DNA from: Rotaria sordida | Taxonomy: Eukaryota > Rotifera > Eurotatoria > Philodinida > Philodinidae | Reading direction: 5' to 3' | Assembly: GCA_905250125.1 (NCBI GenBank) | Contig: CAJNOL010000599.1 | Location: forward strand, 55,587-119,586 | Length of the DNA: 64,000 nt | Part shown: positions 33,530 to 46,397 of the stretch, one piece after another | Numbering within the stretch: the stretch's first letter is position 1 | How the letters are laid out: each line of letters starts with the position of its first letter | Notes under the pieces: model-generated | What the model saw: the letters and a program-made list of their open reading frames with translations, nothing else | Databases searched by the model: none | What the model was told of the DNA's origin: nothing | Translations under genes and position numbers: made by a program

Positions 33530-36500
33530 ATAAATTAATAAGAATAATGAACAGTTGAATTTTATGCTTTAGTATTTGGTATTTTATTATTATTGTGATA
33601 AAAATTATTATAAAGTGTCGTTAGATATTGATAAACAATGGATTCTTTTTGAATTAATTTTTTTTTCTAAATTTTTAGTTAATAAATAAACTAAATTTGA
33701 AAATTATTTTATTTTATAATGTTCAAATAAGCAGATATACAGAAATTTTTTGCTGAATAATTGTTTAGAAAAAAAAACATGAATCCTTTTGGTTTTTGAG
33801 AAAGTTTTCATATGAAGTAATGGTTAATGTAACTCAGATAATTGGATGATTGAACTTTTTTTTCTGAATCAATCTTATAAGTGGTAATTTAATTTTAATT
33901 CTTCATATTTTATATTTGATTTTATATATTATTCCTAACACTGTAAAATATCTATACTCAAATGTTCAAGATAAGTGTTGCAATGTTTGATATGAAGTTT
34001 CATCAGTTCAATTCAATCTTGAGAAATCTTAGTTTTATATTCATAAGTTTCGAATTGAATTTCTATGGTATGAGGATGTGAAAATGTTTGCATCAAAATT
34101 TGTCTATACTCTATTTCAAAAATAGCTCAAGAACTTAAAAGTCTGAAATAGCCAATTCTAGACGAATGTGTCGGATGAGTTATAATTTCAATTTTTGTTT
34201 CTTGTTTAAGAAAACTAAGAAGAATATATCTTTCCTATGTGATTCACTTTATTATAACGAATTTCTATAGAACTTCATTGTGATGAGCTTTTAATTTAAT
34301 AATTTATTTTCAATATAATTTCCACTACTCATACGTTTATAATTAGCATTATTATCTACTTTAGAAGACTACTGATGATAACGGATAATCTATTTACTAT
34401 TAAAACGCTGATAAGCATTGTTATTTTTGCTGTTGTTGTTATCTTTTGATGTCTCCTTGAGGACTTTTTTCCGTCTATCGACCATGAATTTCATCACTGT
34501 TTTTACAAGATATTGTAATAGTGTATAAAAACCCATTACTAGTGTTGACTCCATATAGATATATATATGGAGACGTGTGCTTTCAGTTTATTAGCCGCGA
34601 ACTTCGTGTATAGTTACTCTTCACTCAAATATTAAAACACATCGCTGCAAAAATACCATATTTTGATAGAGTTAGTGTCGCAATGTTATAGCGAATGCGG
34701 ACGCCAATATAGTCAGTGCTCCAGTGAATCCCGTGTCGGTGACTCACTATCAGTCTTTATATAAATACTGGACATCTTTAGATATATATATATATATATA
34801 TATGTAGTCAATGAAATGATAACTGAGATGCTTTATATGAAATCTGTTGGCACATACGAAAAGACATGTCAAGGTTAGATTGAAACAACAACACTTCGTG
34901 TAAACTATTATGACAATAATTCTGAACTTTACTATTAAAAAAAGAAAATTTAAATATCTTTGTCAAATTGAACAAACTTTTTAATTGATCCAAATATAAT
35001 AGACATTTGTTCATGTCATGAGTCTATGTTACATATTCTCATTGACTAATAAACCCCAATTCTTTTTGGATGGAGATAAATAATTGATGATAACCATGAC
35101 CAAGAAAAATTTAATTTTATCAAAGCTTTTAATATTGGCATAAGAAATATAAAAAGATTTATTTTTCAAATTACAAATAATGAAATTATATAAAAGATTC
35201 ATCTATCTTTTATTGGGAGTTGTCTCCTGATTTTTCTTTTGTTTGAAAATGTGTTGTATTTAGCATATCATTAAAATAATAATAGTTTAAACCAGAGGAA
35301 TACACAATGAATACAATTTTAAATCCTATCTAGAGTATGATTTGATTGATGAATCATAATAACTCTAGATTTTCTTCCCAAAAAAGAAACATTTTTTTAA
35401 AATGGATCTCTTATTTTAAGTCAATCAGAAAAGTTATTCTAATAAACAAGAAAAGTTACCTAAGTTTTTATTTTAAATTCATATATAAACATGAAAAGAA
35501 GCTATTACCAGTGTAAAAAATTGTTATGAAAAAAAATTAGGTCAGTTTTCTTTACAGATATCTGATATTAAGAAATCTTAGACTAAAACTACCAAATAAA
35601 TTGAAAGAGATTCTTGATTTTCAACGTTTTTTGTTTTCAAACTTTAATCAAAATTTCCAAGAAGTTTTTCATTTCACAAATAAAATTATTCACACAAGCA
35701 GCAACGATACGAAGAAATCAGAGCAGAAGGAAAATATTTTCGACAGTCGGAGAAAGTTATTCTCTAATGTATTATTGTTCCGAGGCAATTGAAATTAGGA
35801 AGACATACTGTAAATTCTTTTGTAGTGAGAAATGCCCAAAAAAAATGTTGTTGAGACAAATTTACATCGTATACAATATTTCTATACGAGAATGATATTC
35901 ATTTACCAAAAGCTTAACATAAAAATTAAAAGGTTATTAAATAATTCAGAAGATGTGTACAATTGATTCAAACCAATTGATAAACTGTAAAGATTATTTT
36001 CTTTATTAATTTCATATTTTATAAGACATTTCAGAATATCAAAATCATTTTTTTTCAACTAGAAATCAAACTCTATAACTTAAAATTATGTTAAAATACT
36101 TCTATAAATCATACACAATTCACACTCAATCTTATTTAATTGAATTATTTTTCTCATGTAAATATATTTAAAACAAAAAACATTATCTATCATATTTGAA
36201 AAAAAATCAATTCTTCATTTTGTTTCTCTGTGACAATTGTCTAATTATAACATTTGACAAACATATGTTTTCAATTCAATCAAGGAAAAATTTTATCTAA
36301 GAATATAGAAAAAAAAATTGATCAAACGAACAAGAATAGAATATATTCTTGTTAGTTTAATTGAAAACAAATTTAACATATCATTGTTAGAAATTATGTA
36401 TCAGAAAAAAAGTGACAAAATTCAATAAGGAAAAGCAAAACAAAAAAAAAAAAAAAGAAAAATTGATCAACACATCATTAGAGTGAATATCCGTTGCGGA

Positions 36501-38501
36501 AAGAAAATATCAGTGTTACAACAAAAATAATAAAATAAAATAAAAAACTTTCTCTCACTCATTATATGTTTTTAGACGTTGATATTTTGAGACACATTGA
36601 TCATATACAATAGTTCTCAAAATTATTCGACCAGGTTTTTCTTTCAAATTTTTTTCCAATGTCATAAACGCTGAGAAGCACTGAAATAGTGATGTGAATA
36701 AAGAATTTTTACGAGTAAAATGATTACTAGTTTCTTAAGGAAATGATCTCTGAAAAACCAAATATTTCATCTCATAGAATTTCCAATCTCAATTCTATTT
36801 GAGTCACCAAGGATGAAAAAACAAACAATTCTCTACAAAATGGAATGTGGTTCAGTTTTCTATGAGATTTTCAGTATCAAGATACATTAACTTGAACAAA
36901 AGGCACAAAACTAAGATTTAAATACAAAATAACAAGAAAAAACGACTTTCGTAATGTTGATGAATCTTAATTGCAAAAAAATCGTAGAAAATTGGAAAAT
37001 GTTTCAGTTTTTAGGGAATTGTTTACTTTATCATTCTTCGATAATTCAAAACAGAATTGAGATTGCAAATTCGAGGAGCTGAAAAAATTGATGTTTCAGA
37101 AAATCTTTCGTTGAGAAAATAGCATTCATTTTCATCTTGGAAAATTCTTGTTGAACATAAAGTTCTCTACTTAAATTACTAGTTCGACTCTTCTCAGTGT
37201 TTACGGTACCAAAAAAAAAAATTGAAAGAAAAACTTGGTCGAATAATTTCGAGAGTCTTATTAAACTAAACATCACCAAACTTTACTAATATACTAAAAG
37301 ACTTCATATATCCAGATAATTGATTCTACTATCAAGTATAAACATACGGATAGGCTTGTTCAATGAACGTGATTATTAATGGCATAACTGACAAACATTG
37401 TATGAGACTCAGCCTCTTGATCCTATTTTAAAAGAGGGTGGAGATGTTCAGGGAGCACAGACAGCGAAGCTCAACGGTAGATAGCGAGGATGAGCCTGTC
37501 TGATTACGCCACTAATCGTCTTATATTCGTATATATTTTACCAATTACAATTGACAATGATCAAAGCAACTTATTAAAATTTCAAATTAATACAATATTT
37601 ACAATGAATAACATAGATGGACGAGAACTGGAAAATCTCTGAATTGTTTTTCAAAACAACGTTTTCTTTACATTATTATTTATCACATTCGTCAAAATTT
37701 GATTTTATAACTAATACTTTTATCTATAATCATCAACCATAAATTGTCAATATTTTATTTTTTTTTTTATTACATAGACAAAAAGATTTGATTATAATTT
37801 GACAAAGACTTTCTTTTAGAAACAGATGAATGTGAAACGTTACATATAAATCATTCTAAACAAACGAGAATTAAGAATTCTCTATAATGATGATTCATAA
37901 ATCTATCCCAACCAACACATCGTTTGAATACGAATATACTGAGCATGAAGAGAATATATAGAAAAATAGAAATGAAAAGCACATATATACATCATTCTAT
38001 AGAAAGAAAAATCATGAGATATAAACCCTTATATGATTTAGTTCACTATAGTCATATATCGTAATCGAGAGGCACGTGTTGTGAGCATCATATACAACCA
38101 GGATCTTGTTTTTTCTTCGTTTTTTCTTCTTCGTGTATATGTCTTCTCTTTCGAATATATCATATATACTAACAATATCTCTTTGTTTTCTTCATTCTTC
38201 TCATCAGCTGTTTTGATATTTCAGTCAGTCTATATATATATATATATATATTGACATATATTAGGTAAGAATGATCAATATATAATTGATGTTATATCAA
38301 TTATGATTTGTCATTAACCTTCAATAGAAACAAAATTCTCCTTTTCAAAATTGTTTACCTATAGAAGAATCTTTTCTTTTTTATTTCTCTCTCTCTCTTT
38401 CTCTCTTCTTTTATTCGAGATTATTTAAAAATCATTTTTCTGTTTTATATCATTTTATTAAATAACAAAAAACATTTCACTAAGAAAAAAAAACATATAG
38501 A
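33530..38501. other. 5-kb spacer between the filament gene and the first TALE gene
   Basis: No supported gene. It holds a (TA)n run at about 34783-34803, a candidate short MITE at 37378-37511, a second (TA)n at about 38233-38252 and a CT-rich stretch at 38388-38408 just upstream of the homeobox gene. The long AT-rich length upstream of a developmental regulator could include its cis-regulatory DNA, but I see no specific site. Confidence 0.4.
37378..37511. mobile_element. Candidate short MITE
   Basis: TAATGGCATAACTGACAAAC at the left is mirrored on the other strand by TTAGTGGCGTAATCAGACAG at the right, an imperfect 20-bp inverted repeat. It encloses about 130 bp that are clearly GC-richer than the flanks. 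TTA/TAA at the borders would suit a Harbinger-type 3-bp duplication. No transposase; a tentative call. Confidence 0.4.
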
Positions 38502-40343
38502 ATGAATCGTATGAAATATACAATTAAACAAGAACCCGATGCATTAGATCTAACAAATCGACCACAACATTTATTATCACCTTCAATTGAAAATGAAGAT
38601 GATGATGATGAATATCTACCTAGTGAAGATGAACAACATACGAATCATAATAATCAACAAAGAAATAATTTTCATATAAAAGTAATTTTTATATTAAAAT
38701 TCTTTCTCAACTAATTAAATTTGTTTTTATTTTAGAAATCAACTTATGATAGTGGTTTTATTGATACAAGCGATGAAAATAATGACTTAACTATGGTTAA
38801 ACAAGGTAATATATATGAGTAAATACTAGAAATGGAATTGGTTCCGTTTAAATTTTCAAAAAAAAAAAATCTGAACCGATTCTTTCTCTAATAAATGTAT
38901 AAAAGATGAAAATCGTGGGAAGTATTTTAATAACTTTTCATGCAAACAAAATAGAGCGTTTCAGTTTTCATCTTTAGAAAGAAATGATGAAGACGCATCG
39001 AATTGTATATTACAAATTTTCTCTGCCTGGTTTTTAAGGTTTTCAATAATCAGATGTGCATCTAAACTACCAATGGACTTGGCCGATTTTTCAACTGAGT
39101 GCTGTGAACAAAAATCAGATTTTTGCTTTTTTTCTTGTGTTAAAAGAAATTATTTTTTCGATACTCTTTAGCATAAAAAAAATTCGGAAAACACCTTAAG
39201 ATGATCTATAATATATGATTTGATGCGACCTCATCTTCTCTTTCCAATGGTCAATACCACAATGTTCTATCTTGTTTCTATCAGAAGTTATTTGAAAAAT
39301 ATCCGCTCGTCTTTTTTTTTTTTAAATGGGCATTAGTTGGGGTAGGGTGTGAATGTGGGTGTATTTTTATTTTTGAACAATGAAATATCTGAGTTATTTA
39401 TGTATTAATAGAACGAAATCGTCATCATTATCATAGTACACCATTACGATCTCAACAAATAAACTCTCATCATATTCGTCATCCAAGTACAAGTAGTAGT
39501 ACATGTTCATCATCAACACATCAAGAACGATCACATTCACCGGTTGATGATAAAGAATGTCGAAATACGAGGTAAGGAAGAATTTAGTTCGAATAAAAAT
39601 TAATTTTTTTTTTGTTTATTTAAATATTAAAAATAGATTTCTTGGTAGTCGAGCTGTTGCTGTACTTAATCATTGGTTTCAATCAAATCGTGATTATCCA
39701 TATCCTGATGATGAACGTACTGATCGTTTAGCTCGTGAAGCAGGTATAAAATTCTCTAAGAATAATTTTTTTGATAGATAAAATAATATTTCAATAGGTA
39801 TAACACAAAAACAAGTTAAAAAATGGTTTGCAAATAAACGTGTACGAAGTCAAATGTGCTATAAACCATTATATCGATCTCGTAAAGTAAACAATCTTTT
39901 ATTCAATATTTTGTTTTCTATCATTTTAATTTTAGTCTCGTAATTTATCTTCAATTCGTCAAAATCAAAATCAAAATCAAGTTTCATCGATTGTATCAAC
40001 ACCATCATCAGCAACTGCAACGACAACAACAACGACACAAACACGTCGACCACAAACAAATTATAATTATATTATTAATCATAATAATATAGCAACACCA
40101 ACATCATTACCCGATTTTAATAATGTTTTTTCAGGTCCTAATCCTCCATTATTTAATCCAATGGCTGCTTCAATGATGATGTTTATGATGCAACAACATT
40201 TAATGACAACAATGATGGCTGCAGCTGGTTTACCTCAATTACCTTCAACACCAACAGCACCATCAACACCAACATCAACGACAAATACTTCAACAACACC
40301 AAAGAAAACAAATGTTGATCGTATTACAAGATTTTGGTTATAA
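38502..40343 (+). CDS. Divergent TALE-class homeobox transcription factor 1
   Basis: Six exons (38502-38681, 38736-38805, 39412-39571, 39637-39743, 39798-39886, 39936-40343) encode 337 residues. An acidic N-terminus (DDDDEYLPSEDEQ) and a Ser/His-rich linker precede a homeodomain at about residues 134-197. Helix 1 includes AVAVLNHWF, followed by the three-residue TALE loop with DYPYPDDER. Recognition helix 3 is QVKKWFANKRVR, with W48, F49, N51 and R53 intact. Position 50 is alanine, as in MKX/IRX rather than the Ile of MEIS/TGIF or Gly of PBX; no known family fits throughout. The C-terminus is Gln/Asn/Thr-rich with a Met-rich segment, as in activation domains. It should be a nuclear DNA-binding factor. 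It resembles the fast-evolving TALE genes of spiralians, but orthology needs a tree. Confidence 0.88.
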
Positions 40344-41974
40344 AATAAAATAAAAAGATATTCAACATAAAAAAAAATCAAAGAACATCGCACAGAAACA
40401 TACGTTTTGACATTTGGTTTGTTTGTTTGTTTGTTCAAATCAATGTGCTATGTCTTTGCTATTGTGTTTTGTTGTTGTGTTTTGTTTTCTATTATACTTT
40501 CTTTCTTTTGTTTTTCTTTTCGCATTACATTGAAACGAAACAACTTGTGTGCGTTTTGTGTGAGAGCGAAACTTTTCTTTGCGATTTTTTATCTATTAAA
40601 ACTTATGAAAAATTTTATCTTTATTTTATTACATTAGAATGGATAATCTATTGCACAAAAGTCTTGACATAAAATATTCGTTCATTTTTCGAACAGTAAA
40701 AGATAATTGATTACAGTCAGAAGTAATGAGTTAGAATCAGGAATTTTGTTGCTATTTCCGAATATATGTTCAGAGTTCTTGTTGGTAGTAAGATTGAACA
40801 ATTATTGGGAAATTTTGTGGAAAAAATCCAAAATTGTATCTGTACAAAGCAAAATAGCAGTTGTGGTGTAGTCCTTAGTTTTGTATCTTGGAACAGCTTC
40901 AACTCAATATTACTGAATTGTGTACAAAATGAGATATTATATTACGTGAAATTTCATTCATGCGTTTCCACTAAAGAGCTAGTTTCTAGGAAATTGGCAT
41001 TGATAAAAAAAAGTCGCTATTTTAAAATCTGTCATGCAAGATAAACAAAGATAAATTCTGAAATATTGTTTCGCATTTTGAATTTGACAGGTTTTGATTG
41101 AAATACAAAATTGATTAAAATAGTGCTCTGTCCAATGACTAGAGTGTGGATCTTTTAAAATAATTTTATGATAGTAGTCCAATCTTTTCTCAGAAGAAAA
41201 TACTGAGCATATCTTCTGAAAGAGCGAAAATTTCTAATTCTAACTAACTATATCTGACTCTCAACAACTGTCTTTAAATGATCCCAAAAATGAGCGAATA
41301 TTTTGTATGAAGACTTTTGCACCCTAGGCTATTGTCATTTATCCGTATGTTTCAATTAAAATTACCTGTAGGTATGCAACAAGTTTAAGAATGTTGTAAT
41401 ATATACCAAAAAAAAATATGAAACGATCATCATACACTATGACATCATTTGTTCATAGTAGTGGTATAATTAATTGCTTGTCTCATAGAAGAAAGTTTTA
41501 AATAACCGACTTCTTTTGATTATTTCGTCTATCGATTGAATATTATTGAGATAAACTTAAAGAAAGTGAAAGTATATTTAACAAAAAACAAATGAAGTTT
41601 TACAACAATAAAGTTGTACATTTAGATATTATTCCGTTAAAATGGCAAATAAACAAGCGAGTACATGATATCAATGAATGTTCAAATCAAATAAACTGAA
41701 GATACTAGTTACATCAACTATATTATACAATATTTCAATTACAATTTACTTCGATTCAATACTATATTGTATTCTTTTATTTTTCTTTCTTCTTTGTATT
41801 AGTTATGATTGGTAAGTTTTGAAAACAAAGAATGATATTAATATTTGTCTTGACAAGAGAATTGAAACTAATATGAATATTTATATTGGTATTAAAATAT
41901 TGCTGAACTGGTTGTTTTTTAGAGAAAATGTCTTTTATTTTGATACTACTTTGAAGAAAAATTTAAATAAATTT
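40344..41974. other. Convergent spacer between TALE gene 1 and the small minus gene
   Basis: The 3' flanks of two convergent genes. T/G-rich low complexity at 40420-40520. Open frames here (40407-40672, 40766-41044) have no family resemblance and no splice context. Nothing else was seen. Confidence 0.4.
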
Positions 41975-43302
41975 TCAATCGTCTTGTAATGAATTAACAA
42001 GTTGTCTATAACGATTGTCATTTATTGCTGTTGTTTGAATATGAGCATGTCGTTTTTGAGCACTTTGTTTTCTTAATTCTACTTCTTGTTTATGTTTTAA
42101 CACTTGTGATGAGTGTGGTGCACCTAAAACTTCTAACATCACTGGTTGTTTACATAAAAAATCTCGTTTAATTTTTTCATTAGCTATTATTGAATTTTCT
42201 TCTATATCCGTACTGTTATCAGTATTCCAAGATGTCATTTTTATTGGCGAAGAATTTTCTGTTGAATAAATACTTGGTAAAAATAAATGACTTTTTCGAT
42301 TTGATTCTGTTGCTTGTCGATTCCACATTATTTTACATGTATCTCGATATGATTTATCAATAGTAAACCATTGATGACGTTTTGTTAAAAGATCATGTGC
42401 AAAAACATGATCATTAGCAAAATGACGACGCATTGAATCACGATTATCATGTTGAATTCGATCTAATTTACGACGTATTTCACGTCGATAATCAAATTCA
42501 GATTTAATAAGTATTTGACAATATAAACTTGGTAGACGAACGCCACAATTATTCTTCTTTTTACTAAAGAATAAAATATATGATTTTTACATATAATTAA
42601 AGGACATAAATTTCATGAAAAATTTTGTTTCCATAACTAATGACATAAAAGATGAACAAGAAATAAAGAGAAATCATTGTATACGCATAAACAATACGCT
42701 TTGAAAGTTGTTCCTGTTGATTTTAAGAGTATACTCTAATGAAATCAGGTTCAAGAAATGTTTACTCATGGATTTGCTTATGATATTTATTGTTTTGTAT
42801 TAAAGAAAACGAAGATTGTAAGATATTTAATTTCGAATATAGATTTGACATACTTTATTAAATAAACTAAATTGTTATTCTTGATTTTTAAACTGAAATT
42901 TACGAAAAAAACTATAAATCAAATTTAAATATTTCTTCATTGAAAAAGAAAAACAAAATTTTGAGATAAAAGTTTTCAAGTACCACTTGCAATTTGCATT
43001 TCACTCAAAGTAAATTTGTAATTTGTTATTCGTAAATTTAAGGACTTGTTCTAGTGCATCATTATTCAACGCCTTTATTAATTTAACTAACGAACTATTT
43101 AACGAAAGAATATAACTTTTCTCATCTTTCTCTCTCTCCCAGAAAAAAACAAATTCTTTTTGTTTCATTCAGCATAAAATATAAGTCGTTTTAATTGTAC
43201 TTTTCATTTTCAAATCTTATTCTAATTTTTTTGTAAATAACTCATAGTTTTATATGCAACAAGACAAAAAAAAAGAAAGAACGTTTTTACTTACGAATAC
43301 AT
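41975..43302 (-). CDS. Uncharacterised 198-residue basic protein with an 8-nt first coding exon
   Basis: A long exon 41975-42563 opens after an AG and joins in frame to ATG-TAT-TC at 43295-43302 through a GTAAGT donor, across a 731-nt intron. The protein starts MYSKKKNNCGVRLPSLYCQ and continues with a strongly basic helix (REIRRKLDRIQHDNRD), then KRHQWFTIDKSYRDTCKIMW. It ends with a Gln/Arg-rich helix (VLKHKQEVELRKQSAQKRHA). There is no signal peptide, membrane segment or domain I recognise. The size, basic helices and lack of motifs resemble small axonemal or cytoskeletal accessory proteins, but that is only a guess. It sits between two TALE homeobox genes on the opposite strand. The 3' exon is certain; the tiny 5' exon is a good but unproven fit. 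Confidence 0.68.
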
Positions 43303-45254
43303 TCCTTTAATAAAACTTTAAAAAAATCTGCTTTTCTTCAGTAAACCAAATGAGAAAATAAAATCGTTATATAATTTTTGATTCAATCAATATTTTTATT
43401 TCTTCGAATCCATCATATATATTTACCAAGATGAAGAAGAAAAAAAAACATTATAGATTAGTAATGAAAAGCTGCTCGATAAAAACGACACTGTTTGACA
43501 TGGCAAAAAGGACACGCGTCTGGTTAACTGTTTTGTTTGTTAAAAAACTAAAAAAAAAAAAAAAAAAAAAAATTCACTAAGCGATCCTCTTATTATAAGT
43601 GGGGAAAAAGCAGAAACTCGTCAATAAAAAACAATAATAACAAAAGGAGAAAAGAAAGTGCTGTCAAAAAGAAAAAAAAGAAGACGACGACGACGACTAG
43701 AAGAAAATATTGCTCTTATTTTTTAGTTCAAAAATAAAAAAATACAAATTAAATTTTTATATTTCAAGAATTCATTAATATTTAATTATTGATATAATTC
43801 ATTTAATGGTAGACGAATGAAAGATACTCATTTCTATGATACATCTGTTTTCTAGAAAGTTAATCGAGAAGCTTTTTTTCTTCTTTTTGTAATATTTACA
43901 CTGTTCGAAAGAGTTTAAATTTGTGCGTTAAATTTAAATTTTTTGTGGGTGTGTGTTTTTTTTGAATTAACTTGCGTTGACATTAGGATAAATATGATTT
44001 TAACTGTAAAGAAATCTTTGAAATTTAAATGAACTTAATATTTTTTATCCAGTACTTATGGAAAACATATAATGAAAACTTAACAAATTCTCTTTATATA
44101 AATATTATTTATATCTTTGTATGTTTCAAAATAAAAAAAAGATTCATAGATTATTTAGCAAAGGAAACAATAGGAAATCTTCATTTGCAAAGTCAAACCA
44201 ACCTGAAATACAAAAAACTCCAAGTTGATTTGAATTCTTGTTTTTTGAAAGAATAGGTGATTAATTAGTAAAATCTCTGAAATCAATAAAGGATAAAAAT
44301 ACTTTTCATTTGTATTTTGTAATTTCACATGAAATTTTATTCAGCAAATGAATTCCTTTCTAGATTTTATCCTTTTGAAACAAATACAAATGAAAATCAA
44401 CCCGACATTTTTTATCACACGCTCATTTAATTCAAATTCAGTTTTCAAACATTAGATAAAGAGATTAAATATTTAATCGATTCGGCAGTTATCTTAAAAC
44501 TAATCATATGATAAGTATACTAGACAAGATATAAATAGCAATAGAATAAGAAATTTGAATATCTACACTTTGTGTTAATCAAATGGATTGATATTTTTTT
44601 TATCAGTGATAGAAGATTGTTCGAACACTTTTTATTCAAAAAAAAAAAGTCAAGAAATATTACTCTGAACTAACATCATTGACTTCAAGAACGACGTGTA
44701 GCTCTGTCTAAGATATTTAGTTTCATCTAAATGAAATCATACTAGAAATATTGTTCATGTATGTATATTTCTATCGATCAAATAAATAAAAATATAAAGA
44801 TCATTGTTTGAAACTATTAAAATCTCAAATACTTGTTCTTTTAAATCGTTTTTTATAATGAGTGCATGTCTTTATTCAAACGAAATGCGTCATTCTCTCT
44901 CATTCCTTTCTCCTTGTTTCTGGAACTTTAGACATACAGTTAACTTGAAATAATAAATGCCTGGATATAAGTATAGAATGCAAGAAAATCAAAAGAAACG
45001 AAAAATATGTTTCACCAGCTACTTTCTAACACATATATTTGACAAGATAAAAATGTGATTAATACAAGTAGGTCTTCCATATGTGCATCATATATGAACG
45101 AAAAAAAAACACTGGATGATCACAACTAGAATGTCCGTAAACGAACAGTGAAAAATAAAAGAGACAGGTCATATGTGTAAGTAAAATTTTCTCTCATTTC
45201 TTCTCTTCTTCTATTGTTTATTTATTTAAAACATTTAATCATTTATTTTTAGTA
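43303..45254. other. Divergent spacer between the small minus gene and TALE gene 2
   Basis: It contains a 23-nt poly-A run (43550-43572), a 15-bp inverted TTTTCATTTGTATTT pair (about 44304 and 44382) and copy 1 of a dispersed repeat (44540-44745). No gene was recognised. Confidence 0.45.
44540..44745. repeat. Dispersed repeat, copy 1
   Basis: Aligned in the same orientation with 52780-52990. Shared blocks include AATTTGAATATCTA, GTGTTAATCAAATG, ACTAACA..ATTG.CTTCAAGAA and TGTCTAAGATAT. By eye identity is roughly 75-80 percent over about 200 bp. Non-coding; class unknown. Confidence 0.7.
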
Positions 45255-46397
45255 ATGGATTCGTTTACTTTTGATTTTAATACTGATTCAACTTTCACAA
45301 ATGATACAAATAGTTCACATAGTGATTTGGATTGGACAACATTTCAATCAACATCACCATTACCAACAACAAGTAGTCCATTTACACCATTATGTTTATC
45401 ACAACAAGATGATGCTGTTGCACCAAATAATCAATCAACAATAATAAAAACATCACATGATGATGAAATTTATTTTGAAATAGAACACTTTTTTAATGGT
45501 TTTAATCAACAACGACAACAACAGCAACAGGCACATTCACAATCTATAGAATCAGAACAACAAGAAATCATAGAACAAATGCATACTACTAATATAAATA
45601 TTTCTGATCAAACAATGAATAATAAACATCATGTTGAATCACTTGTGAGTGAAACAATCATTTACAAACATCTTGTTTTATGTATGAATAATGTATTTTT
45701 TTTAAGTCTCGAACACATTCATCATTAGTTATGAATGAACGACCAATGACTTGTTTACCGGCACCACTTTTACCACGTGTTTCTTCATTACGTTCAAAAT
45801 ATTATCATAAATTGCCTGAACATGCTGTTAAATTAATGCAAGAATGGTTAATAAATAGAAATGTTACTCTTAATACGTTATTTATTTTAATTTATTCTAT
45901 ATTAAGGTATAATGCTAATTTGGATGATCCTTATCCACGTTCATCAGATAAAAACCGTTTTATAACAGAAGGTAATATAACAGCACAACAATGTCGTTCT
46001 TGGTTCGCAAATCGACGTCAACGACTTAAACATGTTAAAAGAAATCAATCAAAACCAACATCATCATCATCATCATCATCATCACGTTTAAATCATTCAT
46101 TAAAGACCAAGTAAAATTCAAAAATAGAAAAATTTCAACGAAGAATTTTGTTTGTTTAGATTTACTCAAATACAACCAATAGAAGCTCACTCTATAACAT
46201 ATGAACATTGTTATTATTGTCAACAACAACAACAGCAACAACAACAAATAACTCTATCATCATCACCTCTTTCATTAACAATACCAACAACACCTATGAC
46301 AACAACAACAACATTAAATGTTGTTATTAATCAACAAACAGTGGAACAATTAATTCATAATAGTCTTCGTAAATTATTCTGTCCAGCTCTTATATGA
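45255..46397 (+). CDS. Divergent TALE-like homeobox transcription factor 2
   Basis: Exons 45255-45644, 45707-46110 and 46160-46397 give 343 residues. An acidic, Ser/Thr/Gln-rich N-terminus leads to a homeodomain from about residue 164. Helix 1 is LPEHAVKLMQEWLINR; then comes an extended loop with the TALE-type DDPYPRSSDKNRF, then helix 3 QQCRSWFANRRQRLK (W, F, N, R at 48, 49, 51, 53; Ala at 50). A Gln-rich C-terminus with a cysteine pair follows. As read, helix 1 and the PYP loop are separated by a hydrophobic 16-residue insert (NVTLNTLFILIYSILR). Its DNA looks like intron, ending in TTCTATATTAAG. A 30-nt intron (45882-45911) would remove ten of these residues in frame. An acceptor-like TTATTTTTAG lies two bases before the ATG. 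Same strand as TALE gene 1, 5 kb downstream, and sharing the WFANxR helix type, so possibly an old duplicate. Confidence 0.8.

Noticed and set aside
34550-34573. CTCCATAT/ATATGGAG hairpin
   Set aside because: Short AT-rich palindrome expected by chance at this composition; no associated feature.
40407-41044. Three overlapping open frames of 76-92 codons
   Set aside because: Cys/Phe-rich translations of T/G-rich DNA in a convergent 3' spacer; no splice context or homology.
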